From positions 1 through 9,017 of the forward strand of contig JAMCQQ010000450.1 in assembly GCA_023379515.1 (NCBI GenBank): a DNA stretch of 9,017 nucleotides, in the 5' to 3' direction. Source of the DNA: Actinomycetota bacterium. GTDB lineage: Bacteria; Actinomycetota; Humimicrobiia; Humimicrobiales; Humimicrobiaceae. A program made the position numbers and the translations under genes. Shown in pieces: positions 1 through 6,871 of the stretch. Below the pieces are notes generated by a model. That model did no database searches, was not told where the DNA came from, and saw only the letters and a list, made by a program, of their open reading frames with translations. The first letter of the stretch is position 1. Each line of letters opens with the position of its first letter.

Positions 1-464
1 CGATGCACTGGTAATAACCCTCCGGTTTTAGCTGCTTGTGAAGACATATTTATTATTTTATTATACTTTCTATGATTTATCATAATTCTAAGCGCAGCTT
101 TTGTGACTCTAAAAACTCCATTAAGGTTTGTATCTATTATTTCTACCCATTTTTCCTCCGATATATCAAAAATTGATTTAACTTCCAAAATAGCAGCATT
201 ATTAACTAAAATATTTATTTCACCATATACTTGATTAATTTTTTCTATCATATACTCAACACTTTGCATATCTCTAACATCTGCTTTAAATCCAAATGCA
301 CTTGCACCCATTGACTTTATCTCATTTACAGTTTCATCAATTTTAGATTGATTCCTGCCATTTATTACCAAGTTTGCACCCTCTTTAGCAAATTTTACTG
401 CTATTGCTTTTCCTATTCCTCTGCTTGAACCCGTTATAAGTATAGTTTTACCCTCAAACTTCAT
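1..464 (-). CDS. SDR-family NAD(P)-dependent oxidoreductase, C-terminal part cut by window edge
   Basis: The first 154 residues of a classical short-chain dehydrogenase/reductase are visible; the rest lies beyond position 1. The start is the ATG at 462-464, with AAGGAG five bases upstream. The Rossmann cofactor loop TGSSRGIG is at residues 11-18. N35-G-R37 follows beta-2, and a basic residue there often favours NADP(H). D62 (ADV), NNAA at 88-91, the structural Asn of DTNLNG (N113) and the SS pair at 141-142 supplying the catalytic Ser are all present. The catalytic YxxxK would come just after the edge, so activity cannot be confirmed. The family interconverts alcohols and ketones in the cytoplasm; FabG-like, sugar or polyol dehydrogenases are all possible. 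It is the last visible gene of the operon, 94 nt after the third URO-D gene, the longest gap in the window. The substrate cannot be told from the sequence. Confidence 0.93.
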   Translation of the reverse strand, partial: MKFEGKTILITGSSRGIGKAIAVKFAKEGANLVINGRNQSKIDETVNEIKSMGASAFGFKADVRDMQSVEYMIEKINQVYGEINILVNNAAILEVKSIFDISEEKWVEIIDTNLNGVFRVTKAALRIMINHRKYNKIINMSSQAAKTGGLLPVH

Positions 465-469
465 TTAAA

Positions 470-475
470 CTCCTT
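470..475 (-). promoter_or_regulatory. Ribosome binding site of the SDR gene
   Basis: The minus strand reads AAGGAG, five bases before the ATG at 464. This canonical Shine-Dalgarno match fixes the start codon of the SDR gene. Confidence 0.8.
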
Positions 476-507
476 ATTGCAATTACTTTATTTGCCGATA
501 ATTTTTC

Positions 508-538
508 ATTATATTATTAAAATAAAATATTCAATCAA
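508..538 (-). promoter_or_regulatory. Candidate promoter ahead of the SDR gene
   Basis: The 94-nt gap between the third URO-D gene and the SDR gene holds a perfect TATAAT on the minus strand (508-513). A TTGATT lies upstream (533-538) with a long 19-nt spacer; an alternative TTGAAT (529-534) gives a short 15-nt spacer. Neither spacer is ideal, and the region is so AT-rich that a chance match is likely. If real, it would give the SDR gene and whatever follows it expression separate from the main operon. Confidence 0.25.
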
Positions 539-556
539 TAATCAACAACAAATCAA
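533..556 (-). repeat. Three direct TTGATT hexamers in the URO-D/SDR gap
   Basis: On the minus strand the hexamer TTGATT occurs at 551-556, 540-545 and 533-538, so the start-to-start steps are 11 and 7 bp. The cluster begins just after the URO-D stop codon and ends 19 bp upstream of a TATAAT. It may be an operator next to the candidate promoter, or simple AT-rich low complexity. No regulator gene is in the window to link it to. Confidence 0.3.
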
Positions 557-558
557 AA

Positions 559-1569
559 TTAATTTAACTCATTTAATGGAACTCCACCATATATAATTCG
601 ATTTCCTCCTGCCAAACCGCCACTTATTTCAAGGATTTTTTTAACAGACATTTTTTTACTTGGCCATACAAAGAAAACTTGATCTTTCCTCAGTTTTTTA
701 AAAAAATTTTCAAAACAATCTGACGCTTCATCATTTATCTGGAAAAAAACAAGTTTTTTAATGTTCTTAAAGATATCGACAAGATGATACGTATCTCCGC
801 ACAGATGAAATCCGCCACCTGAATAATTGTTTAATATCATTAAATCATATTGTAAAAATAGATTTTCATACATTTTTTTGGAAATAAGTTTTAATGTGCA
901 TCCATACAAGGTGCAGTAATAAGGTGGTGTCCAATTCAGAATGTGTCTTGTATTAATTCCTCTTTCAGTTTTAATTAATAAATTCAGAAACTTATCAAGA
1001 TCAATAATTAATTTTGTAATAATTTTTGTAATCCTTAAGACTTTTTCAGGATATTTAATCATATAAACATAGGAGACATTGCTATCAAATAAGTTTGTAA
1101 AGATGACCAGTGGTGACATAATTACTGGCGTTGCAACTGGGATTTCATAATTAGTATTTTCTTGTAGATATTCAATTTGAGCTATTAAATTTTTGGTAAA
1201 TGGATGTTTTTTAACATTTATTATTTTAATTTTATCCATTAAAGTTTCATCTATGTATTTAGTCCAGTAACTGTCCCCTGCATTTATAACTTCTGTATTA
1301 AAAAATTTACTATGGCCATGTAGACCATAGAAAAATGGTCTTAGCAGAGGAACACATGGAATGCCACTCTTAAGAGTGCTCTTAAAGAACTCAATTTGTT
1401 TATCCAGATATAATTTAATATTTTTGTCTTCTTCTTGATCATGCGGAAAATCAATTATATATGAGGGAATAATATTAGGTTTTTGCATAGTAAACATCTG
1501 TTCCAGAAGTTTCCTATAAAAATTTATTTTTTCTTTCTCTTCTTTTGTAAATATGTTTTTATAAATCAA
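559..1569 (-). CDS. Divergent URO-D-superfamily protein (methyltransferase-like), third copy
   Basis: This 336-residue protein resembles the uroporphyrinogen decarboxylase/MtaA/CmuA superfamily, TIM-barrel enzymes of about 340 residues that either decarboxylate uroporphyrinogen or move methyl groups to or from corrinoids. The clearest mark is H255-L-C257-G258 near the end of the barrel, the HxCG zinc motif of the methyltransferase branch, followed by the usual DTYHLVDIFKN helix. The N-terminal stretch around residues 78-105 (FFYGLHGHSKFFNTEVINAG) corresponds to the gene at 6872-7927 in placement. The usual C-terminal third zinc Cys is absent: no Cys follows C285. The start is probably the TTG at 1567-1569 with a weak AGGG eight bases upstream; an in-frame stop lies 30 nt further up and the next in-frame Met is residue 25. 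It begins 30 nt after the hydrolase stop. HemE function is unlikely. Substrate unknown; zinc binding by two ligands only, or loss of methyl transfer, are both possible. Confidence 0.82.
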   Translation of the reverse strand: MIYKNIFTKEEKEKINFYRKLLEQMFTMQKPNIIPSYIIDFPHDQEEDKNIKLYLDKQIEFFKSTLKSGIPCVPLLRPFFYGLHGHSKFFNTEVINAGDSYWTKYIDETLMDKIKIINVKKHPFTKNLIAQIEYLQENTNYEIPVATPVIMSPLVIFTNLFDSNVSYVYMIKYPEKVLRITKIITKLIIDLDKFLNLLIKTERGINTRHILNWTPPYYCTLYGCTLKLISKKMYENLFLQYDLMILNNYSGGGFHLCGDTYHLVDIFKNIKKLVFFQINDEASDCFENFFKKLRKDQVFFVWPSKKMSVKKILEISGGLAGGNRIIYGGVPLNELN

Positions 1570-1599
1570 GTTCGTTACCCTACTAAAATAATTGGATAT

Positions 1600-3756
1600 T
1601 TATAGCATTCCAATCACTTTTTTTATTGTTTTGGAATATTGATAGGTTTTTGAATACTGAATGCTTAACATATTGCTCTGATTAAAGCTTTTATATATTT
1701 CTTTTGTAAAATTAAATTTTTTAAGCAATTCATTTGAGCCAACCTCTTTTTTATTCCTATCCACAGGATTTAAGATTGTAAGAGGTTTTGGAAAGACAAG
1801 AGATGCAATGTTATCAATATCAAAATTTGATAATATATCATATATAAATATACTGGGAGAAAACCTTGAATCACCTGCAATTAAGTCCATATAGGATACT
1901 ATCTGATTTTCTGTGAATATGGCTGCAATCCTATCATCAATAGCTCCCGCAAAAAGGGCAACAAGTGCACTTATTCCTTTACCATAACAAATAATTTTTT
2001 GTTTATTTAGCTGAATTCCTGTACTTGCTCTTAATGAGATATATTCAACAGCTCTTAATAAATCAAAAATTCTCTGTGATAATAAGTTTCTATCGATCAT
2101 GTAACACATCGTGGCTACTTCAAATTCTACTGCTAAAGTTTCTCCTTGCCCCCTTAAATCCATTGTAAATACTGCCTGTTTTTCATTTATAAGCTCATTG
2201 AATATAGAGTTATCTATAAGCCCATTTTTACCACAATCATCTAAGCAAATCCAAATATTGCTTGGGTTCGTCCAATTATCTGGTAAAAACAATAACCCAG
2301 GTATAAAGATGCCATTTTCTGAATCAAGCACTATTCTTTCGACGTAATACCCCTTAGTTTCAATTCCACTAATTATTTTTGGCTTTAGCGGGCTATGGTC
2401 TATAGTTTTTACCATAATACTTTTCAGTTTTTCTCTATACTGGATTTGCTTTATATTCCATTCTTCTAAATTTTTTGGTAATTTAAATTCTGCATATTTT
2501 TCCTTTAATTTTTGAATAAGAATATTTTTCAGAGGTTTCTCAATTTCTCTCAATTCATTATTACCAAAAACATAAGTTCGTAAACTCTTTTTAGGATAGA
2601 AACTCTGTGATTTATCTTTATCCGCAGTTGCATCTATATAGTTTATATTATAAGGTATCTCTTCTATTTCAATTTTCGGTTCCGGAATAGGCTTTCCATC
2701 ACCAATTCTCATAAGATATTTTGAAAAGAACCCATATAAGGCTTCCCTTGCATTTTTACCCTCAGCATGACCACCTGGCACTATTACCTGACTTATCAAT
2801 CCAGAGCTGTATAGATCAAAAAATGGTTTTGCTTCCTGATATACCTTTATAGCAGTATTTAATGGGAAATTTAAATCTTCTTCAGCATTAATAGTCATTA
2901 GTGGACGCGGAGCATTTAATGCCAACAAATGCGAAAAAGTTAGTGTATCAATAACGTATGGGATTTGATTGCAAAGGTCATTGCCACCGTTCCAATTATA
3001 CCATTTAATACCCTCAAAAATACCTGGATAAGTGACTGTATAACATATTGGAGCAGAAGCTTTTATTCTTTCATCGAATGGTGTAGTATATACGATATTA
3101 AAACCACCACCAGATGTACCGGTCATCCCAATTCTTTCTCCATCCACCTCTTCTCTTGATTGAAGATAATCAATTGCTTTCTTGTTTTCATAAATCATCA
3201 TTCCAATTTGCGTGATTCCTACCAAAAGTGTTTCTATGTGTCCATGATTTTTCCACCCTATTCTTCTTTCGCCTTGTTCTAATGGATCCATATTAAATAC
3301 AACAAATCCTAATTTGGCCAATCCTCCACAGCACCTTTGAAGATCTGGTTCCATTTTTCCATTTTCCATCCAATGACCAGGAATATGCAATATTGCTGGT
3401 GCTGGGAAATTAGCTTTCTTTGGAATATAAAGATGAGCCGAGATATAGATATTTTTAAAAGACTCAAGAATTATCTTTTCTATAAAATATTCATCTTTTT
3501 CGATTTTATCAACTTTTTTAACATTTAGCGGTGTTTTTTTAGGCAGATTTTTTAAACCTATGCAATAACTTAATTGCTCTATCAATTCACCTCTTTTAGA
3601 TTTCCAATTTTCAATAGTTATTTCTTTTTTTATTTTTTCTGTTAAAAAATTAACTCTTCCAAAAATAAAATCTATTAACATGTTACTATCCACTTTATAA
3701 TTAATTATTCCAGAAATTTCTAGATTTTTCTTTAGTAATTCAACTGATTCCATCAT
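1600..3756 (-). CDS. Tandem alpha/beta hydrolase (acetyl-xylan-esterase/dienelactone-hydrolase-like), second half inactive
   Basis: This 718-residue protein has two alpha/beta-hydrolase halves. In the first (about residues 90-350) the nucleophile elbow is GTSGG with S215, the acid is probably D294 in AEEDLNF, and the base is H330 in PGGHAEG; the oxyanion-side HIPGH is at 124-128. The second (about 470-718) repeats the plan (PGLLFLP, TMDLRGQGE, then GKGIS at 592-596), but Gly594 stands where Ser should be and there is no His in the last 100 residues. The C-terminal half is therefore probably structural or binding. There is no signal peptide, so it acts in the cytoplasm on a small, imported ester or lactone; acyl-sugar deacetylation is typical of the family. 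ATG 3756 is followed directly by ATG 3753; the AAGGGG upstream is better spaced for the second, which would give 717 residues. It sits between the dehydrogenase pair and the third URO-D gene. Confidence 0.9.
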   Translation of the reverse strand: MMESVELLKKNLEISGIINYKVDSNMLIDFIFGRVNFLTEKIKKEITIENWKSKRGELIEQLSYCIGLKNLPKKTPLNVKKVDKIEKDEYFIEKIILESFKNIYISAHLYIPKKANFPAPAILHIPGHWMENGKMEPDLQRCCGGLAKLGFVVFNMDPLEQGERRIGWKNHGHIETLLVGITQIGMMIYENKKAIDYLQSREEVDGERIGMTGTSGGGFNIVYTTPFDERIKASAPICYTVTYPGIFEGIKWYNWNGGNDLCNQIPYVIDTLTFSHLLALNAPRPLMTINAEEDLNFPLNTAIKVYQEAKPFFDLYSSGLISQVIVPGGHAEGKNAREALYGFFSKYLMRIGDGKPIPEPKIEIEEIPYNINYIDATADKDKSQSFYPKKSLRTYVFGNNELREIEKPLKNILIQKLKEKYAEFKLPKNLEEWNIKQIQYREKLKSIMVKTIDHSPLKPKIISGIETKGYYVERIVLDSENGIFIPGLLFLPDNWTNPSNIWICLDDCGKNGLIDNSIFNELINEKQAVFTMDLRGQGETLAVEFEVATMCYMIDRNLLSQRIFDLLRAVEYISLRASTGIQLNKQKIICYGKGISALVALFAGAIDDRIAAIFTENQIVSYMDLIAGDSRFSPSIFIYDILSNFDIDNIASLVFPKPLTILNPVDRNKKEVGSNELLKKFNFTKEIYKSFNQSNMLSIQYSKTYQYSKTIKKVIGML

Positions 3757-3778
3757 TTCCCCTTAGTTAAATTTTTAC

Positions 3779-3793
3779 TTAAATAATATTTAA
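3779..3793. repeat. 15-bp AT-only palindrome before the hydrolase gene
   Basis: TTAAATA-A-TATTTAA is an inverted repeat with 7-bp arms and one central base. It lies in the 57-nt gap between the first-listed dehydrogenase (stop at 3814) and the hydrolase start at 3756. It has no GC pairs and no T-run typical of a terminator, so it is at most a weak operator-like site. Chance in AT-rich DNA is a real alternative. Confidence 0.3.
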
Positions 3794-3813
3794 ATATAAA
3801 CACTATGATTTTA

Positions 3814-4845
3814 CTATGGAACCATAATAACTTTCCCACAGTTCCCTGACAATGATATTGAAAAAGCTTCTTTATATTCATTAAAATCGAACCGGTGTGT
3901 TATAAATTCTTTAAGATCTATTTGTTTATTTTTAAGAAGCTCCATCATTTTATACCATGTTTCCCATATCAATCTGCCAAAAGTTCCCTTTAAGGTAAGT
4001 TCTTTAGTCATTATTTCATTTTTAACATCAATTAGAACCTTATCCTGCTGTGCTCCTACAATGATTACCTTGCCATCTTTTCGGGAATAACTTAAAGCAA
4101 GCTGTAGACCTTCTGATGTACCAGAAACTTCAAAAATTATATCAAATCGTTTTTTAATTAAATTCATTTCTTCATCTTCGAGGGGATTATAACACTCCTT
4201 TATTCCTAACTTTCTGGCTAACTCTCTTCTATAAATATTAGGTTCAAATACGAAAGTATTTTTAATACCGGACAATACGCTTAATTTAGAAATGAATAAC
4301 CCTATAGGACCTCCACCAAAAATAGCTACCCGGTCAGTCAATGATGCCTTGGATAAATAAAATGCCTTTACTCCAACCCCGAAAGGTTCAAGTAAAGCAC
4401 CTTCATCGTAAGAAATTTCATCAGGTATTTTAAATGCTATTTGAGCTGGTATATTGACATATTCTGCGAATCCTCCATCGGCATGAATTCCTAAAATTTT
4501 TAAATTTTCACAATTATGTCTTTTATTATTCAAACATTGACTGCATTGATTACAATAAATATGAGAATCTACTGAAATCCTATCACCAACTTTAAAATTT
4601 AAATAATAGTTCTTAGATTCTTTGCTTATTGATACTACATCACCACATATTTCATGTCCAATTATAAGCGGTAATGGAATATCCCAGTTATCCATTATTT
4701 TATTCCATTTATAGAGATAATTGTCTCCGCCGCATATACTGCAAGCTTTGACTTTTACCAGAATGTTCCCTTTCCCCACTTTTGGGGTTTTAATATTTTT
4801 CAAGGAAAGCCCAATATTTTTATCTTCTTTAATTATTGCTTTCAT
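3814..4845 (-). CDS. Zinc-dependent MDR dehydrogenase with Gly at the proton-relay position
   Basis: A 343-residue medium-chain dehydrogenase/reductase, close in pattern to threonine 3-dehydrogenase and sorbitol/butanediol dehydrogenases. Catalytic zinc ligands are C38, H64-E65 (GHE) and probably E153 (EPFG). The structural zinc is bound by C98, C101, C104 and C112. The Rossmann loop GGGPIG is at 177-182, with acidic E201 ending beta-2, which suggests NAD rather than NADP. The LYKW segment after the catalytic Cys recalls the IYNW of threonine dehydrogenase. Odd point: the catalytic motif is C-G-G-D, where the family has Ser or Thr as proton-relay hydroxyl after CG. It starts 14 nt after its paralogue, with AAGGT upstream of ATG 4845, and both end in near-identical ISLSGNCGKV segments, so the pair arose by duplication. 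It probably oxidises a secondary alcohol or reduces the matching ketone in the pathway; the substrate is unknown. Confidence 0.93.
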   Translation of the reverse strand: MKAIIKEDKNIGLSLKNIKTPKVGKGNILVKVKACSICGGDNYLYKWNKIMDNWDIPLPLIIGHEICGDVVSISKESKNYYLNFKVGDRISVDSHIYCNQCSQCLNNKRHNCENLKILGIHADGGFAEYVNIPAQIAFKIPDEISYDEGALLEPFGVGVKAFYLSKASLTDRVAIFGGGPIGLFISKLSVLSGIKNTFVFEPNIYRRELARKLGIKECYNPLEDEEMNLIKKRFDIIFEVSGTSEGLQLALSYSRKDGKVIIVGAQQDKVLIDVKNEIMTKELTLKGTFGRLIWETWYKMMELLKNKQIDLKEFITHRFDFNEYKEAFSISLSGNCGKVIMVP

Positions 4846-4859
4846 TATTTACCTTTAGA

Positions 4860-5885
4860 TTAAAAGTTAAAAAGAACTTTGCCACAGTTTCCACTAAGGC
4901 TTATTTCAAATGCTTTTTTATAATCATCTATTCCAAAAGAATGGGTTATAATTTTTTCAATATTCATATTGTTTTTTATTAATGATTCCATAATTGTCCA
5001 AGTTTTAAAAATTTCTCTACCATGAAGGCCTACTATATTTGCTTCTTTAAAGACTATATTCCTTGATACATCTATTGTTAAATCTGTATCGGGTTGTCCA
5101 ATTAAGATTACCTTGCATTTTTTTCTCAAATAAGAGAACGCTTCAGCTAATGCTTTGCTATTACCTGAGGCCTCTATCAAGGCATCGGCACCATAGCCAT
5201 TCGTTTCTCTTAGTATTATTTCTATTATATTTTCATTTAATGGGTTAATAGCTTGTGCTCCTAATTCTTTCGCTAAGTTTAGTCTGAACTCGTTTGTTTC
5301 TAATAGGTATATGTCCTTTATGCCCAGGTTTTTTGCTCCCAAGAAGACAAAGAGACCGATGGGTCCTCCTCCTATTATTATAATTTTCTTTGCTTGAGCG
5401 TGTGTCTCCCAGGCAGCTCGAATTCCAATACCTGCAGCTTCCATTAACGCTCCAGTCGCCCAAGAGAAATCATCCGGTAACTTTCTGGCTGAGACTTCAG
5501 GGATAGTACAGAATTCTGCAAAACATCCATTAACGTGGTGCCCCAATACGATCATTTCTTTACAGAGATGAGTAAGGGAATTTAAACAGTATTCACATTT
5601 ATTACATGGTATATGTGATTCTAGTGAAACCCTATCTCCAATTTTAATTCGATTCGTACAAGTCCCGATATCCACAACTTCTCCAGAACATTCGTGTCCT
5701 GGGATAAATGGTAACTTTTTAATGATATTTGCTGCCCAGTTATTCCATTTATAAATTTTTAAATCTGACCCACAAATTGCAGCTTTTTTTACTTTTATCA
5801 GAACCTCTCCAGGTTTTGGAATGGGGATATCTATATTTTCTAAAATAAAACCTGGTTTTTCTTCATTTTTTATTAAAGCCTTCAT
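4860..5885 (-). CDS. Zinc-dependent MDR dehydrogenase (threonine/sorbitol dehydrogenase-like)
   Basis: A 341-residue paralogue of the next gene. It keeps the canonical catalytic motif CGSD (C38, S40 as proton relay), the GHE pair H64-E65, a fourth-ligand candidate E149 (MEAAG), the structural zinc cysteines C94, C97, C100 and C108, and the cofactor loop GGGPIG at 172-177 followed by acidic E196, which favours NAD. The DLKIYKWNNW run parallels the DVHIYNWDEW region of E. coli threonine dehydrogenase, but with Lys in place of the His, so true threonine dehydrogenase activity is doubtful. The ATG at 5885 has AAAGGA seven bases upstream. It lies 49 nt after the PanB-like gene and 14 nt before its paralogue, which means co-transcription. 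Likely role: NAD-linked oxidation or reduction of a hydroxy/keto group on the pathway intermediate, at a different position or stereochemistry from its partner. Confidence 0.94.
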   Translation of the reverse strand: MKALIKNEEKPGFILENIDIPIPKPGEVLIKVKKAAICGSDLKIYKWNNWAANIIKKLPFIPGHECSGEVVDIGTCTNRIKIGDRVSLESHIPCNKCEYCLNSLTHLCKEMIVLGHHVNGCFAEFCTIPEVSARKLPDDFSWATGALMEAAGIGIRAAWETHAQAKKIIIIGGGPIGLFVFLGAKNLGIKDIYLLETNEFRLNLAKELGAQAINPLNENIIEIILRETNGYGADALIEASGNSKALAEAFSYLRKKCKVILIGQPDTDLTIDVSRNIVFKEANIVGLHGREIFKTWTIMESLIKNNMNIEKIITHSFGIDDYKKAFEISLSGNCGKVLFNF

Positions 5886-5934
5886 TTTATGTCCTTTTTT
5901 CTGTATTTAATTCAATATTTTTGTATGAAATAGC

Positions 5935-6804
5935 TTATTTCAAGTTATTTAAAAATTCATTAAACTCTTCATCAGATATTTGAAAAGAGTGATCTGCTGT
6001 TGGGAAATTAGATTCTTTCACCTCTCTGCTAAATTCATTTAAAGCTTTTACACAAATTGACCATATATCTACATAACACTTAGAATGTTTCGGTTTTATT
6101 TTCTTTTGTAAACCAAGAATATCATGAAAACATAAAGACTGCCCGTCAGTTCCAACACCACTCCCGATTCCTATAAGTGGAATTCTTGTCCTTTTAGAAA
6201 TTTCATGTGCTACTTTTTGTGCAACACATTCAATTTCTATTGACCAGACTCCTATTCTTTCAAGTTCTTTTACATCATTATAAACTTGCAATGCTTCTCT
6301 GCATGTTTTACCTATAGATTTAAAACCACCAATTTGCCGAATAAAATGTGGCATCATACCAACATGACCCATGCATGGAATCCCCACATCAATTATGCTC
6401 CTGATACGCTTAAGGATAGTCTTAGTTGCACCTTGTATTTTAACAGAATGTGCACCTGCCTTTACTAATTGAATAGCATTATGGATTGCTTGTTCATTTG
6501 ATTCCTGAAGACTTCCGTAGGGCATCCCTGCTATTACTACAGCACGTTTTACTGCTTGTGAAATTCTGCTGACGAAAAAGATAACCTCATCCATTGTGCT
6601 GCAAAAAGTATATGGTTCACCTCCTAGAATCATCGTTGGAAGTGAATCACCGATAATGATTAAGTCTGCACCTGCCTCTTCAACCATTAATGCAGTGTTA
6701 TAATCCATAGGGCTATGTACAACAATTTTTTCATTTCTATCCTTCATATCCTGGATATCATTTATTGTAAGGTTCTTTACTTGCTTATTTTCAACAGAAC
6801 TCAT
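5935..6804 (-). CDS. PanB-like protein (ketopantoate hydroxymethyltransferase family) with altered metal site
   Basis: The 289 residues align throughout with PanB, the TIM-barrel enzyme that moves a hydroxymethyl group between 5,10-methylene-THF and 2-oxoisovalerate. Shared signatures: MDYNTA (33-38), GDSL with D53 (E. coli D45, an Mg ligand), VKIQG with K122, GHVGMMP (146-152), GGFKSIG (159-165), ECVA with E192 (E. coli E181), IGIGSGVGTDGQ (211-222) and FHDILGL. Two metal-site residues differ: Asp84 of the usual DLPF/DMPF is Gly93 (AGMPYGS), and Glu114 of KIEGG is Gln124. The codon for residue 93 is GGG, so a single-base error does not easily explain it. The protein is about 25 residues longer than E. 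coli PanB (264). No panC, panD or panE is next to it; its neighbours are URO-D and dehydrogenase genes. A role in pantothenate synthesis is therefore doubtful; an aldol or retro-aldol step in catabolism, or another C-C reaction, is inferred. Start ATG 6804 has GGAGGT eight bases upstream. Confidence 0.9.
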   Translation of the reverse strand: MSSVENKQVKNLTINDIQDMKDRNEKIVVHSPMDYNTALMVEEAGADLIIIGDSLPTMILGGEPYTFCSTMDEVIFFVSRISQAVKRAVVIAGMPYGSLQESNEQAIHNAIQLVKAGAHSVKIQGATKTILKRIRSIIDVGIPCMGHVGMMPHFIRQIGGFKSIGKTCREALQVYNDVKELERIGVWSIEIECVAQKVAHEISKRTRIPLIGIGSGVGTDGQSLCFHDILGLQKKIKPKHSKCYVDIWSICVKALNEFSREVKESNFPTADHSFQISDEEFNEFLNNLK

Positions 6805-6812
6805 TTACAATT

Positions 6813-6818
6813 ACCTCC
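6813..6818 (-). promoter_or_regulatory. Strong ribosome binding site of the PanB-like gene
   Basis: The minus strand reads GGAGGT, eight bases before ATG 6804. It is the best Shine-Dalgarno match in the window and suggests efficient translation of this gene within the operon. Confidence 0.8.
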
Positions 6819-6871
6819 ATATAATATAATTTCTCAATAGATTATTACTCAAGCCGAAAATATAGTTAATC

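Noticed and set aside
5245..5463. Minus-strand 72-codon frame
   Set aside because: It is in another frame wholly inside the zinc dehydrogenase at 4860-5885 and has no recognisable domain.
5935..6804. Naming the gene panB for pantothenate synthesis
   Set aside because: Two metal-site residues are replaced and panC/panD/panE are absent, so the symbol would overstate the function.
6823..6852. TTGAGT (6847-6852) and TATATT (6823-6828) with 18-nt spacing before the PanB-like gene
   Set aside because: The expected transcription start would fall inside the Shine-Dalgarno at 6813-6818, leaving no usable leader; probably AT-rich chance.
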